Below are positions 51,665 to 60,411 of a stretch of 64,000 bases of DNA, piece after piece (the first letter of the stretch is position 1; each line of letters starts with the position of its first letter). The position numbers and the translations under genes were made by a program. The stretch is from contig NZ_JNZD01000005.1 of the NCBI RefSeq assembly GCF_000725495.1, positions 558,001 to 622,000 on the forward strand. The letters run 5' to 3'. Source of the stretch: Streptomyces aureus. GTDB lineage: Bacteria > Actinomycetota > Actinomycetes > Streptomycetales > Streptomycetaceae. The notes beneath the pieces were generated by a model. The model saw only the letters and a list, made by a program, of their open reading frames with translations. It ran no database searches and had not been told where the DNA came from.

Positions 51665-53827
51665 ATGCCCCGCTTCAGCGTCATCGTGCCCACCTTCGAC
51701 GTCGCCGGGCACCTGGCCCGCGCGCTGGACTCGGTCCTGGGCCAGTCCTTCGGCGACTTCGAGCTGATCCCGGTCTGCGACGGGCCGGACTCCCCGGCCG
51801 CGGCGGTGGCCGCGGTGTACGCGGACCGGGACTCCCGGGTGGTCCCGGTCCATTCGCCGCCGTCGGGCGGACTGAGCGCGGCGCGCAACGCCGGGATCGC
51901 GGCGGCGCGGGGCGCGTATCTGCTCTTCCTCGACGGCGACGACGATCTGGTGCCGGGGGCGCTGGCCGCCCTGGACGCGGGCCTCCCGGACGACGCGGAC
52001 GTCCTCTACTTCGGGCACCAGCGGGTGCACTGGTGGGAGGGCGAGCCGAGCACGCCCCCGCTCGACAAGGCCCCCGAGGTGCTGGGCGTGCACGTTCCGG
52101 CGTGGAGCGCGGTGTACCGGCGCGGATTCCTCGCCGAGCACGGACTCACCTTCCCCGAGGGGCACTTCACGGACGCCGGCTGGGGCGGTCTGGTGACGGT
52201 GAGCGCCGGGCGGTCGGCCGTGCTGCGCACCGTGTGCGTGCGGCATCGTCTGCGCCGCCAGGGCAGCCGGCTCAACGCGCCCGGCGAGCACCACTTCGAG
52301 CTCCTCGACCAGGTGGAGCGGGTCCTCGTGCGGGCGTCCGCGGGAAGCCTGCCCGCGGCCCGGTCGAAGGCGCTGTTCGGCCAGCTCTTCTCCCTGGTCC
52401 TGAAGACGGCCGCGCACCCCGCGCGGGTGCCCGCGGGCCGCCGCCGGGCCTTCTTCCGCCGGGCGGGCAAGCTCTACCGGCGGCACCGCCCGAGCGGGTT
52501 CCGGGCGCCGGCGGGCAGCCTCGGCGTGCAGCACCGGCTGCTCGCGGCGGGCGCGTACAGCGCGTTCCGCGCGCTGCGCGGCACGAACCGGATCGCCTCC
52601 GGGGCGCTGCGCCGGGTGCCCCGCGGCAGGACCCTGCGGGCCCGCGCGCTCTACGCGCTCCAGCTGCGCCGCCCCCTCGACGAGAACCTCGCGGTGTACT
52701 GCGCGTACTGGGGCCGCGGCTACGCCTGCAACCCGGCGGCGATCCACGCCAAGGCCACTGAACTCGCCCCGCACATCCGCTCGGTGTTCCTGGTCGAGCC
52801 GGAGGCGGTGGGCGCGCTGCCGAAGGACGTCGAGCACGCGGTGATCGGCAGCCGGCGCGGCTGGGAGGTGCTGGCCCGCGCCAAGTACCTGGTGAACAAC
52901 GCCAACTTCGCGGACGGCGTGGTCAAGCGTCCCGGCAGCGTGCATCTGCAGACCCAGCACGGCACACCGCTGAAGAAGATGGGCGTCGACCAGTCGACCT
53001 TCCCGGTGGTGGCGGCGGCGACCGGCAGCTTCACGAAACTGCTGGCCCGCGTCGACCGCTGGGACTACAACCTCTCCTCCAACCGGCACTCCACCCAGAT
53101 GTGGGAACGAGCCTTCCCCGGCGGCTACGAGGCCCTGGAGTACGGCTATCCGCGCAACGACGTCTTCTGCACGGCGAGCGCCGAGGACGTGGCCCGCGTC
53201 CGCGAACGGCTCGGGGTGCCCGAGGGCAGGACCGCGCTGCTGTACGCGCCCACGCACCGCGACTACAGCACCGGCTTCGAGTCCCGGCTCGACCTGGAGG
53301 CGTTCTGCGAGGCGATCGGCGAGCAGTTCGTCGTCCTGCTGCGCGCCCACTACTTCTACGACGAGGGCCGCGGACGGACCGGCGGCGCGCGGATCATCGA
53401 CGTGACCGGACACCGGTCCTCCGAGGACGTGTGCCTGGCCGCCGACGCGCTGATCACGGACTACTCGTCGATCATGTTCGACTACGCCAACCTGGACCGT
53501 CCCGTCGTGGTGTACGCGGACGACTGGGAGATCTACCGGGAGACCCGGGGCGTCTACTTCGACGTGCTGGCGGAGCCGCCGGGCAGGGTGGCCCGCACCC
53601 CCGAGGAGCTGGCCGCGCTGTTCACCGACGGCTCCTACGCGGATCCGGCCGCCGCCGCGCTGCGGGCCCGCTTCCGTGAGCGCTTCTGCGAGTTCGACGA
53701 CGGCAGGGCGGCCGAACGGGTCGTGCGCAGAGTGCTGCTGGGCGAGTCCCCCGAGACGATCCCGCCCGTCCTGCCGCTCGCCGAACGCGTCCCGGCCCCC
53801 GCCGCGTCCACCCTGGTTAGGAACTGA
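51665..53827 (+). CDS. Bifunctional GT2 / TagF-type protein 2
   Basis: 720 aa with the same two-domain layout as the preceding gene. GT2 part: RFSVIVPTFDVAGHLARALD, VPVHSPPSGGLSAARNAGI, FLDGDDDLVPG; it lacks the DDCSPD motif (has VCDGPDSP instead). TagF-like part: NNANFADGVVKRPGS, LQTQHGTPLKKMG, LLYAPTHRDYS, ITDYSSIMFDYANLDRPVV. It is more divergent in the GT2 domain from copies 1 and 3 than those are from each other, suggesting a different sugar donor or acceptor. GAGAAAGAG precedes the ATG. The 142 bp before it are non-coding. Confidence 0.85.
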   Translation: MPRFSVIVPTFDVAGHLARALDSVLGQSFGDFELIPVCDGPDSPAAAVAAVYADRDSRVVPVHSPPSGGLSAARNAGIAAARGAYLLFLDGDDDLVPGALAALDAGLPDDADVLYFGHQRVHWWEGEPSTPPLDKAPEVLGVHVPAWSAVYRRGFLAEHGLTFPEGHFTDAGWGGLVTVSAGRSAVLRTVCVRHRLRRQGSRLNAPGEHHFELLDQVERVLVRASAGSLPAARSKALFGQLFSLVLKTAAHPARVPAGRRRAFFRRAGKLYRRHRPSGFRAPAGSLGVQHRLLAAGAYSAFRALRGTNRIASGALRRVPRGRTLRARALYALQLRRPLDENLAVYCAYWGRGYACNPAAIHAKATELAPHIRSVFLVEPEAVGALPKDVEHAVIGSRRGWEVLARAKYLVNNANFADGVVKRPGSVHLQTQHGTPLKKMGVDQSTFPVVAAATGSFTKLLARVDRWDYNLSSNRHSTQMWERAFPGGYEALEYGYPRNDVFCTASAEDVARVRERLGVPEGRTALLYAPTHRDYSTGFESRLDLEAFCEAIGEQFVVLLRAHYFYDEGRGRTGGARIIDVTGHRSSEDVCLAADALITDYSSIMFDYANLDRPVVVYADDWEIYRETRGVYFDVLAEPPGRVARTPEELAALFTDGSYADPAAAALRARFRERFCEFDDGRAAERVVRRVLLGESPETIPPVLPLAERVPAPAASTLVRN

Positions 53828-53828
53828 C

Positions 53829-56039
53829 GTGCCCCGCTTCAGCATCATCGTCCCCGTCTTCAAGGTGCAGGGCTTTCTGCGCGAGTGTCTCGACTCGGTC
53901 CTGGAGCAGTCGTACCCGGACATCGAGGTCATCGCCGTCGACGACTGCTCCCCGGACGGCTGCGGCGCGATCCTCGACGAGTACGCGGCCCGCGACCCCC
54001 GGGTGCGGGTGCTGCACCTGCCGGAGAACGTGGGGCTCGGCCGGGCCCGCAACGCGGGGATGCCGCTCGCCGGCGGGGACTACCTCTTCTTCCTCGACAG
54101 CGACGACACCCTGACCCCGGGCGCGCTGCGCGCCATGGCCGACCGCCTGGACGAGACCGCCGACCCGGACGTGCTGGTCTTCGACTACGCGCGCACCTAC
54201 TGGTGGGGCGGCACCCGCAGGAACGTGCTCGCGCGGGTGCTCGCGGAGGCCGGTCCCGGCACCTTCTCGGCGGCGGAGCACCCCGAGATCCTCGACCTGC
54301 TGATGGTCGTGTGGAACAAGGTCTACCGCCGGTCGTTCGTCGAACGGGAGGGCTTCGCGTTCCCGCCCGGGTACTACGAGGACACGCCGTGGACGTTCCC
54401 GGTGATGCTCAGCGCGGAGCGGATCGCGACGCTGGACCGGATCTGTCTGGCCTACCGGCAGCGGCGCCAGGGCAACATCCTGTCCACCACCAGCCGCAAG
54501 CACTTCGACATCCACGACCAGTACGAACGGGTCTTCGCGTTCGTCGCGGCCCGGCCGGAGCTGTCGTCCTGGCGGCCCTATCTGCACGCGAAGATGGGCG
54601 AGCACTGTCTCGACATCCTCTCCAAGGAGGACCGGCTGCCCGAGGCCGACAAGGCCGAGTTCTTCCGGCTGACGGCGGCACTCTTCCGCAAGCACAGGTC
54701 CGGTCCCGTGCCGCCCGAACTGCGCGTCCTGGAGGGCGGTTTCACCCGCTACCGGGTACGGCGGCAGGCGGGCCGGGCGGCCCAGGAACTCGGGCGCCGC
54801 GGACAGCAGGGCCGCCGGGTGCTCGCCGCCCGGGTCAAGAACGGCTGGTCGGCGGTGCACGCCCACCGCCCGCTGGACCCCCGGCTGGCCGTGTACTCGG
54901 CGTTCTCCCACCGGGGGGTCCTCGGTGATCCCGGCGCGGTGTACGCGGCGGCCCGCGAACTCGCCCCGGAGCTGCGCGGGGTGTGGGTGGTGCGCGACGC
55001 GGAGCAGGCGGCGCTGCTGCCGCCGGACACCGAGCACGTCCTGCTGGACTCGCTGCGCTACCGGCAGATCACCGCGCGGGCCACGTACTTCGTGAACAAC
55101 GTCAACTGGCCCGGCTCCCTGGTCAAGCGCCCCGGCAGCGTCCACATCCACACCCACCAGGGCACCCCGCTGAAGTACATGGCCGCGGACCTGTTGCACA
55201 AGCCGGGCGCGCGGCACGGCGTGGACGTGCCGCAGATGCTGCGCCGCGCCGACCGCTGGGACTACAGCCTGGTCGCCAACCGGCACTCGGAGCTGGTCTG
55301 GGACCGCGCCTACCCCTGTCACTTCACCTCGCTGCGCAGCGGGAGCCCGCGCAACGACGTCCTGGTCCGGGCCCGTCCCGAGGACACCGGGGCCGCCCGG
55401 GCCCGGCTGGGCGTCCCGGCCGGGAACCGGGTGGTGCTGTACGCGCCGACGCGCCGGGAGTACGTCCGCGGCGGGCACGCCGAGCGGCTGGACCTCGCGG
55501 CGTTCGCCGAGTGCCTGGGCGATGACCACACCCTGGTCGTGCGGCTGCATCCCTCGCTCGCGGAGGGTCCGGCGCGCGGGATGGGGCTGGCCGAGCTGCA
55601 CCGGCGCGGGATCGTGGTCGACGCGACCGACGAGCCGCGCGTCGAGGACGTGATGCTGGCCGCCGACGCCCTGGTGAGCGACTACTCGGCCCTCCTGTTC
55701 GACTACGCCAACCTGGACCGCCCGATCGTCGTCCTCGCCGACGACTGGGGCGCGTACGCGGCCAGCCGGGGCGCCTACTTCGACATCACGGCCGACGCCC
55801 CCGGCCATGTGGCGCGCACGCAGAGCGAGTTGGAGCTGCTGTTCACCTCGGGGGCCTGGCGGGACGGTGAGTCGGAGCGGCTGCGGGCCGGATTCCGGGC
55901 CCGTTTCTGCGAGTTCGAGGACGGCAGGGCCGCCGAGCGGGTGGTGCGGACGCTGATGCTCGGCGAGCGGACCGAGCCTCCGGCCGCGGTCGTCCCGGTG
56001 CCCGCGCAGACGGGCCACGACGTGCTCACCCCGTCATGA
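53829..56039 (+). CDS. Bifunctional GT2 / TagF-type protein 3
   Basis: 736 aa. GT2 domain very like that of copy 1 (FSIIVPVFKVQGFLRECLDS, VVWNKVYRRSFVEREGF, PPGYYEDTPWTFPV). The TagF-like domain differs at key sites: IHTHQGTPLKYM in place of QTQHGTPLK, and VVRLHPSLAEG where copies 1 and 2 read RDHHAYG or RAHYFY. Copy 3 thus has the more classical RLHP but moves the first His by two places. The GTG start lies 1 bp past the previous stop, with AGGAA 7 nt upstream, so copies 2 and 3 are one operon. Confidence 0.85.
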   Translation: MPRFSIIVPVFKVQGFLRECLDSVLEQSYPDIEVIAVDDCSPDGCGAILDEYAARDPRVRVLHLPENVGLGRARNAGMPLAGGDYLFFLDSDDTLTPGALRAMADRLDETADPDVLVFDYARTYWWGGTRRNVLARVLAEAGPGTFSAAEHPEILDLLMVVWNKVYRRSFVEREGFAFPPGYYEDTPWTFPVMLSAERIATLDRICLAYRQRRQGNILSTTSRKHFDIHDQYERVFAFVAARPELSSWRPYLHAKMGEHCLDILSKEDRLPEADKAEFFRLTAALFRKHRSGPVPPELRVLEGGFTRYRVRRQAGRAAQELGRRGQQGRRVLAARVKNGWSAVHAHRPLDPRLAVYSAFSHRGVLGDPGAVYAAARELAPELRGVWVVRDAEQAALLPPDTEHVLLDSLRYRQITARATYFVNNVNWPGSLVKRPGSVHIHTHQGTPLKYMAADLLHKPGARHGVDVPQMLRRADRWDYSLVANRHSELVWDRAYPCHFTSLRSGSPRNDVLVRARPEDTGAARARLGVPAGNRVVLYAPTRREYVRGGHAERLDLAAFAECLGDDHTLVVRLHPSLAEGPARGMGLAELHRRGIVVDATDEPRVEDVMLAADALVSDYSALLFDYANLDRPIVVLADDWGAYAASRGAYFDITADAPGHVARTQSELELLFTSGAWRDGESERLRAGFRARFCEFEDGRAAERVVRTLMLGERTEPPAAVVPVPAQTGHDVLTPS

Positions 56040-56145
56040 GCGGCCCCGCGACCGGCCCGGCCCCCGGACCGCACCGAGAACCCCGCACGCGTCCGGCGGC
56101 GACCGCCCCGCCCACGGACCTGCGCGGCACCCCAGGAACGACACC

Positions 56146-57555
56146 GTGAACGACCCCCGGAACGAATCCATGGACGAAGCCGTGAACCAGCCCGTGAACC
56201 ACCCGTCGGGCCAGGCCCCGGACCGCGCCCCGGGGACGGCCGGGCGTTCCCGCCGGTTCCGGGCACGGGCACCGCGGATGCCGCGTACGGCCCGGGGCCG
56301 GGTGATCCTGATCGCCGTCGTCTTCGCCGTGCTCCAGCTCGCCAACGTCACCAACCGGGACACCCCCGACACCAAGAACTACCTGACCTACGCACTGAGC
56401 CTGCGGGGCGAGACGAAGCAGCGCGCCGCCGAGCTGACCATCGACTACGTCTGCGCGGGCAAGGCGTCCGTGGCCCGCCGCAACCAGGCCGTCGACCCGG
56501 TGCGCTTCCACCGCCCGAGCCCGACCCGGCGGGTCGAGGCCGAGTGCCGGCGCGAGCAGTGGCGGGGCGTGTCCGCGCGGCTGGCGGCCGGGACGACGGG
56601 CCACACCGTGCCGTTCATGCCGCCCCGCTTCATGCGGATCTTCGAGGCCCGGCCGGGGTATCCGGTGTTCCTCATGCCGTTCGTCACCGTGCTGGGGGTG
56701 ACCTGGGGCCTGTGGGCCTCGGCCGTCGTCGTGACGGTGGCCGGGGGCGTGCTCGTCTTCCTCGTCCTGCGCACCCTGGGCACCTCGGCCGGCGCGGCCC
56801 TGACCGGGCAGGCGCTCTACTACGTCCTGCCGTGCGGCACGACGGCGATGCGCCCGATGACCGAGGGCCTGATGATGGCCGTGACCCTCGCCGCCCTGTG
56901 GGGCTGCGCCCTGGTGCTCCGGGGCCGGGCGCGGGCCGGGACCTGGCTGGCCGGCGGTTCCCTGGCCGTCCTCTTCACCGTGAAGCACTCGCAGGCGCTG
57001 TTCCTCGGCCTGTGCCTGGGCGCCGCCTGCGTGGGGCTGATGGCGCGCCGGCGGCGGTGGGGCGGAGGGCTCAGGGCCCTCGGCGTGGTGGCGGGCTGCG
57101 GGGTGCTGGCCACCGTGCTGCTCGCGAACCTGCTGCACTACCCGTCCCAGTCGGAGAGCGTTCAGGATCTGCTCACCGGGCATTACGCACGTCCGGACCG
57201 GCTCCGTCCGTGGCCGGAGTTCCTCCATCTGGAGTCCGCCTTCTGGATCGAGTGGACCCGCCGCCAGCTGTGGGAGCCGCTGTTCCTCGCCTCGGTGGTG
57301 GCGGCCGCGTGGGGAGCGCTGCGCAGGCACCGGGCCTTCGGTGTCTTCCTGATCGCGGCGGCGGGCACCGGGGTGCTCAACCAGGCCGCCCACCCGGACA
57401 TCAACGTGTGGGGCGAGCGGCTGATCGTGCTGCTGTGGCTGCTGCCGGCGGTGGGTCTTCCGCTGCTCCTGGACGCGGTCGTCCGGCCGGGCGCGCGGAC
57501 GTTTGGCGGCCTGGTTCCGGGCCCGGCGCGCCGGGAGACCGAGGTCGCCCGATGA
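56146..57555 (+). CDS. Polytopic membrane glycosyltransferase-like protein
   Basis: 469 aa. Residues 1-50 cytosolic; then about nine membrane segments. The first outer loop is long (~70-165, with TPDTKNYLTYALSLRG and a Cys-containing segment) as in GT-C enzymes, where an acidic residue in this loop is catalytic; NRDTPD could supply it. GT-C enzymes use polyprenyl-phosphate sugars outside the membrane. Follows the third TagF-type gene by 106 bp on the same strand. Start GTG 56146; ATG 56170 possible. Exact family not certain. Confidence 0.65.
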   Translation: MNDPRNESMDEAVNQPVNHPSGQAPDRAPGTAGRSRRFRARAPRMPRTARGRVILIAVVFAVLQLANVTNRDTPDTKNYLTYALSLRGETKQRAAELTIDYVCAGKASVARRNQAVDPVRFHRPSPTRRVEAECRREQWRGVSARLAAGTTGHTVPFMPPRFMRIFEARPGYPVFLMPFVTVLGVTWGLWASAVVVTVAGGVLVFLVLRTLGTSAGAALTGQALYYVLPCGTTAMRPMTEGLMMAVTLAALWGCALVLRGRARAGTWLAGGSLAVLFTVKHSQALFLGLCLGAACVGLMARRRRWGGGLRALGVVAGCGVLATVLLANLLHYPSQSESVQDLLTGHYARPDRLRPWPEFLHLESAFWIEWTRRQLWEPLFLASVVAAAWGALRRHRAFGVFLIAAAGTGVLNQAAHPDINVWGERLIVLLWLLPAVGLPLLLDAVVRPGARTFGGLVPGPARRETEVAR

Positions 57556-57639
57556 GGTGATCCAGGGCTAGGCGGCCGATCGGGGCGGGCATATACGGCA
57601 GATGCCGCAAACCGCCCACCCCTGCTCCCCCACCGCCCG

Positions 57640-59325
57640 ATGAGCGCCGAGGTCGCCACCCGGCGGGAGGCCGCCCGCGGCGCGACCGCGCTGCGGGGCC
57701 GACGCGCCTGGCGGCCGACGCCGTACCAGGTCGCCGGCGGTCTGTTCTGGCTGGTGATGACGCTCGCCTACTGGCGGATCCCGCTCTGCTGCGACGCGGG
57801 CCAGCACGCGGCGGTCGTCGAGCGCCTGCGGGCCGACCTGCTGCACCCGCGGCACCCGATGGCGGACCTGCCGGGCGCGGGCAGCCCGTACTACTCGCCC
57901 TACGCGGTGGCCCAGGGCGCCGTCGCCCGGCTGACCGGTCTCGGCGGCTGGGCGCTGGTGCGGCTGTCCGGGCCCGTCAACCTGCTGGTGCTGCTCACGG
58001 GCATCGGACGCTTCACCCGCGTACTGACACCCCGGCGCCTCGCCCCGGTTCTGTGCCTGGGCGCGATGCTGCTGCTGTGGGGCACCGAGCGGGCCTGGTG
58101 GAGCGGCTACCTCGGGCTGATGTCGATGACCGGCAACCTGGGCTACCCCTCGACGTTCGCCATCGGACTGGCCTTCTGGGCCTGGGCGTTCACGGGCCGG
58201 CGCGCGGCCGGCGGCGGCGGCCCCGTCCGGTTCGTGGGACCGGGCGGCCTCGGGAGCCCGTGGGGGTACGCGGCCCTCGGCGCCCTGTACGGGCTGATCC
58301 TGCTCGTGCACCCGATCACGTCGGTCGCGGCGGTGCTCGGCGCGGTGGCGTTCGTGGCGGGCGGGCAGCGCGCCTGGCGTCCCGCGGTGGTGTTCCGCTG
58401 GCTGCTCGCGGCCGCGGTGGCGCTCCTCGTGGCGTACGGCTGGCCGTACTTCGACGTCTTCGCGCTGACGGGGGACCGCAGCGTGGACGCCATGCACGAG
58501 CAGTTGTACGACCGGATGCCCGGGCACTTCTGGCTGGCGCTGGCCGGGGTGCCCGCGCTGTGGCTGCGGGCCCGGCGCGCCCGCCGTCGCGGGGAACCGG
58601 GCCGGCGGGACCCGCTGGTGCTGATGTTCGCGCTGGAGTGCGCGGTGGTGACGTACGGCTGGGTGAGCGGGCACTACACGTACGGCAGGATCCTCGGGCT
58701 CACGCTGGTGCCGCTGCAGTTCGCGCTCGGGGTGGAGCTGGCGGAGCCGCGGCCGTGGGGGCCCTGGCGGCGACTGCTGGGCGGGGCGGCGGCCGCGGGC
58801 GCCCTGACCGGGTTCCTGGCCGTGCACGCCGGGGCGGTGGTGCCGCGCTCGCTGGACCCGGTCGGCTTCGCCCAGCCGCCGCGCTGGCCGACGTACGACT
58901 GGGCGGCGCGGCACATCCGGCCCGGCGAGGCGGTGATCGCGGACGGGTACTACTCGGTCCATCTGCTCGCGGGCTACGGGCCGGACCTCGCGGCGCCCGC
59001 CTGGCCCGACCCTGCGCTGGCCGAGAGCGAGCGGCTGCGCCGGCTCTCGGCGGTGCGCGCCTATCTCGCCCCGGACTCGACCCGGGCCGAGCGCACGGCC
59101 GTCGCCCGCCGGTACCACGCCCGCTGGCTGCTGCTGACGCGCTGGCGGACGGTGCCGGAGGAGGCGACGGTGGTGGCGTGGAGCCCGGAGACCGGGGAGG
59201 TGCTGGCCCGGATCGGCGGGGGGACCGGCACCCGCGCCGGGACGACGGCCGGTGCAGTGACCGTCGAACGGCACGGTGCGGGTGCCGGCGCGAAGGCCGG
59301 CGCGGGGGTCCGTACCGCTCGATGA
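57640..59325 (+). CDS. Polytopic membrane protein, GT-C-like
   Basis: 561 aa with about ten to eleven membrane segments. The first outer loop has PLCCDAGQHAAVVERLR, in which the Asp stands where GT-C transferases keep a catalytic acid, and GSPYYSPYAVAQG. The C-terminal ~150 residues are soluble and outer, with YDWAARHIRPGEAVIADGYY and a low-complexity Gly/Ala tail. Eighty-four bp separate it from the preceding membrane gene. It probably transfers a sugar to a wall or lipid-linked glycan (inference). No close family named. Confidence 0.6.
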   Translation: MSAEVATRREAARGATALRGRRAWRPTPYQVAGGLFWLVMTLAYWRIPLCCDAGQHAAVVERLRADLLHPRHPMADLPGAGSPYYSPYAVAQGAVARLTGLGGWALVRLSGPVNLLVLLTGIGRFTRVLTPRRLAPVLCLGAMLLLWGTERAWWSGYLGLMSMTGNLGYPSTFAIGLAFWAWAFTGRRAAGGGGPVRFVGPGGLGSPWGYAALGALYGLILLVHPITSVAAVLGAVAFVAGGQRAWRPAVVFRWLLAAAVALLVAYGWPYFDVFALTGDRSVDAMHEQLYDRMPGHFWLALAGVPALWLRARRARRRGEPGRRDPLVLMFALECAVVTYGWVSGHYTYGRILGLTLVPLQFALGVELAEPRPWGPWRRLLGGAAAAGALTGFLAVHAGAVVPRSLDPVGFAQPPRWPTYDWAARHIRPGEAVIADGYYSVHLLAGYGPDLAAPAWPDPALAESERLRRLSAVRAYLAPDSTRAERTAVARRYHARWLLLTRWRTVPEEATVVAWSPETGEVLARIGGGTGTRAGTTAGAVTVERHGAGAGAKAGAGVRTAR

Positions 59326-59358
59326 CGGACCGTCCGGCACCGGCCTGCTCGGGGCCGG

Positions 59359-59772
59359 TTACTCGATGACGAACTCGACCGGGATGTTGCCGCGGGTGGC
59401 GTTGGAGTAGGGGCAGACCTGGTGGGCCTGCTCGACCAGCTTGCGTCCGGTGGCCTCGTCCACGGTGTCGGGCAGCTCGACGCGGAGGGTGACGGCCAGG
59501 CCGAAGCCCTCGCCCTGCTTGCCGATGCTCACCTCGCCGGTCACGGCGGCCTCGGTGACGTCGACCTTCGCGGCGCGGCCGACCAGGCCGAGGGCGCTCG
59601 CGAAACAGGCCGCGTACCCGGCGGCGAACAGCTGCTCGGGGTTGGTGCCCTGACCACTGCCGCCCATCTGCGCCGGGATGCCCAGCTGGAGGTCGAGCGT
59701 GCCGTCGGAGCTGACGGCACGGCCCTCGCGGCCGTGGGTGGCGGTGGCGACGGCGGTGTAGAGCGCGTCCAT
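59359..59772 (-). CDS. ohr: Organic hydroperoxide resistance protein Ohr
   Basis: 137 aa. Thiol peroxidase reducing organic peroxides. The two catalytic cysteines are present: Cys56 in AAGYAACFASAL and Cys120 in VCPYSNATRGNIPV, with NPEQLF (Glu46) and Arg18 completing the usual active site. ATG at 59772 chosen because GAGAGGG lies 9 nt upstream. Divergent from its regulator ohrR, sharing the palindrome at 59850-59875. Confidence 0.94.
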   Translation of the reverse strand: MDALYTAVATATHGREGRAVSSDGTLDLQLGIPAQMGGSGQGTNPEQLFAAGYAACFASALGLVGRAAKVDVTEAAVTGEVSIGKQGEGFGLAVTLRVELPDTVDEATGRKLVEQAHQVCPYSNATRGNIPVEFVIE

Positions 59773-59849
59773 GGGGACCATCCCTCTCAAGTCGTGGTTC
59801 CTGCGGCTGCCGCCGGTCTCGGCGGCCTCACGAACAGAATTAGAGCACG

Positions 59850-59875
59850 CAATTCAGTTGTGCACAACTCAATTG
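59850..59875. promoter_or_regulatory. OhrR operator between ohr and ohrR
   Basis: A 26-bp inverted repeat, perfect except for one C/C position per arm, with core AGTTGTGCACAACT and outer CAATT/AATTG arms. It lies 24 bp before ohrR and 78 bp before ohr, in a locally AT-rich region. A partial second arm pair (GAATT at 59837-59841 and AATTC at 59851-59855) overlaps it. Confidence 0.8.
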
Positions 59876-59898
59876 CTCGCCAGGGCTATCCTGGGGGC

Positions 59899-60411
59899 AT
59901 GACCGCGACACCCGCCCCGAGCCCCGGAGCCGCAGCTCCGGGCGACTTCCTCCGCCTGGACGAGCAGATCTGCTTCTCCCTGAACGCCGCCTCGCGCGCC
60001 TTCGGCGGCGTCTACCGCGTCCTGCTGAAGGACCTCGGCCTCACCTACCCGCAGTACCTGGTGATGCTGGTGCTCTGGGAGCACGGCGAGCTGCCCGTGA
60101 AGAAGGTCGGCGAGCATCTGCGGCTCGACTCGGGGACCCTCTCGCCGCTGCTGAAGCGGCTGGAGGCGGCGGGCCTCGTCCGGCGCGAGCGCAGCGCGCG
60201 CGACGAGCGGTCCGTGCAGGTGGGGCTCACCGAGGAGGGGGCCGCGCTGCGCGAGCGCGCGCTGGACGTGCCGCGCCGGATCGCCGCCGCTACCGGGGCG
60301 GACCTGGAGGAGATCCGGGCGCTGCGGGCCCGGCTCGACCTGCTGACGGAGGCACTGGACCGGGCGGCCCTGTCCGGACCGGCGCTGTCCGAGGCACCGG
60401 GATGTACGTAG
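59899..60411 (+). CDS. ohrR: MarR-family peroxide sensor OhrR
   Basis: 170 aa. Winged helix repressor of ohr. The redox-sensing cysteine is Cys25 in LDEQICFSLNAASRAF; the recognition helix lies in VGEHLRLDSGTLSPLLKRLE and the wing in RRERSARDERSVQVGLTEEG. GGGGGC precedes the ATG. Divergent from ohr. Its last 122 bp overlap the convergent membrane glycosyltransferase gene on the other strand, an unusually long overlap. Confidence 0.93.
   Translation: MTATPAPSPGAAAPGDFLRLDEQICFSLNAASRAFGGVYRVLLKDLGLTYPQYLVMLVLWEHGELPVKKVGEHLRLDSGTLSPLLKRLEAAGLVRRERSARDERSVQVGLTEEGAALRERALDVPRRIAAATGADLEEIRALRARLDLLTEALDRAALSGPALSEAPGCT

Noticed and set aside
48250-51888. 1212-codon open frame on the minus strand
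   Set aside because: It runs antisense to two genes with clear families (permease and TagF-type fusion) and has only biased low-complexity sequence. Frames at 51080-54052 and 53817-56018 are rejected for the same reason.
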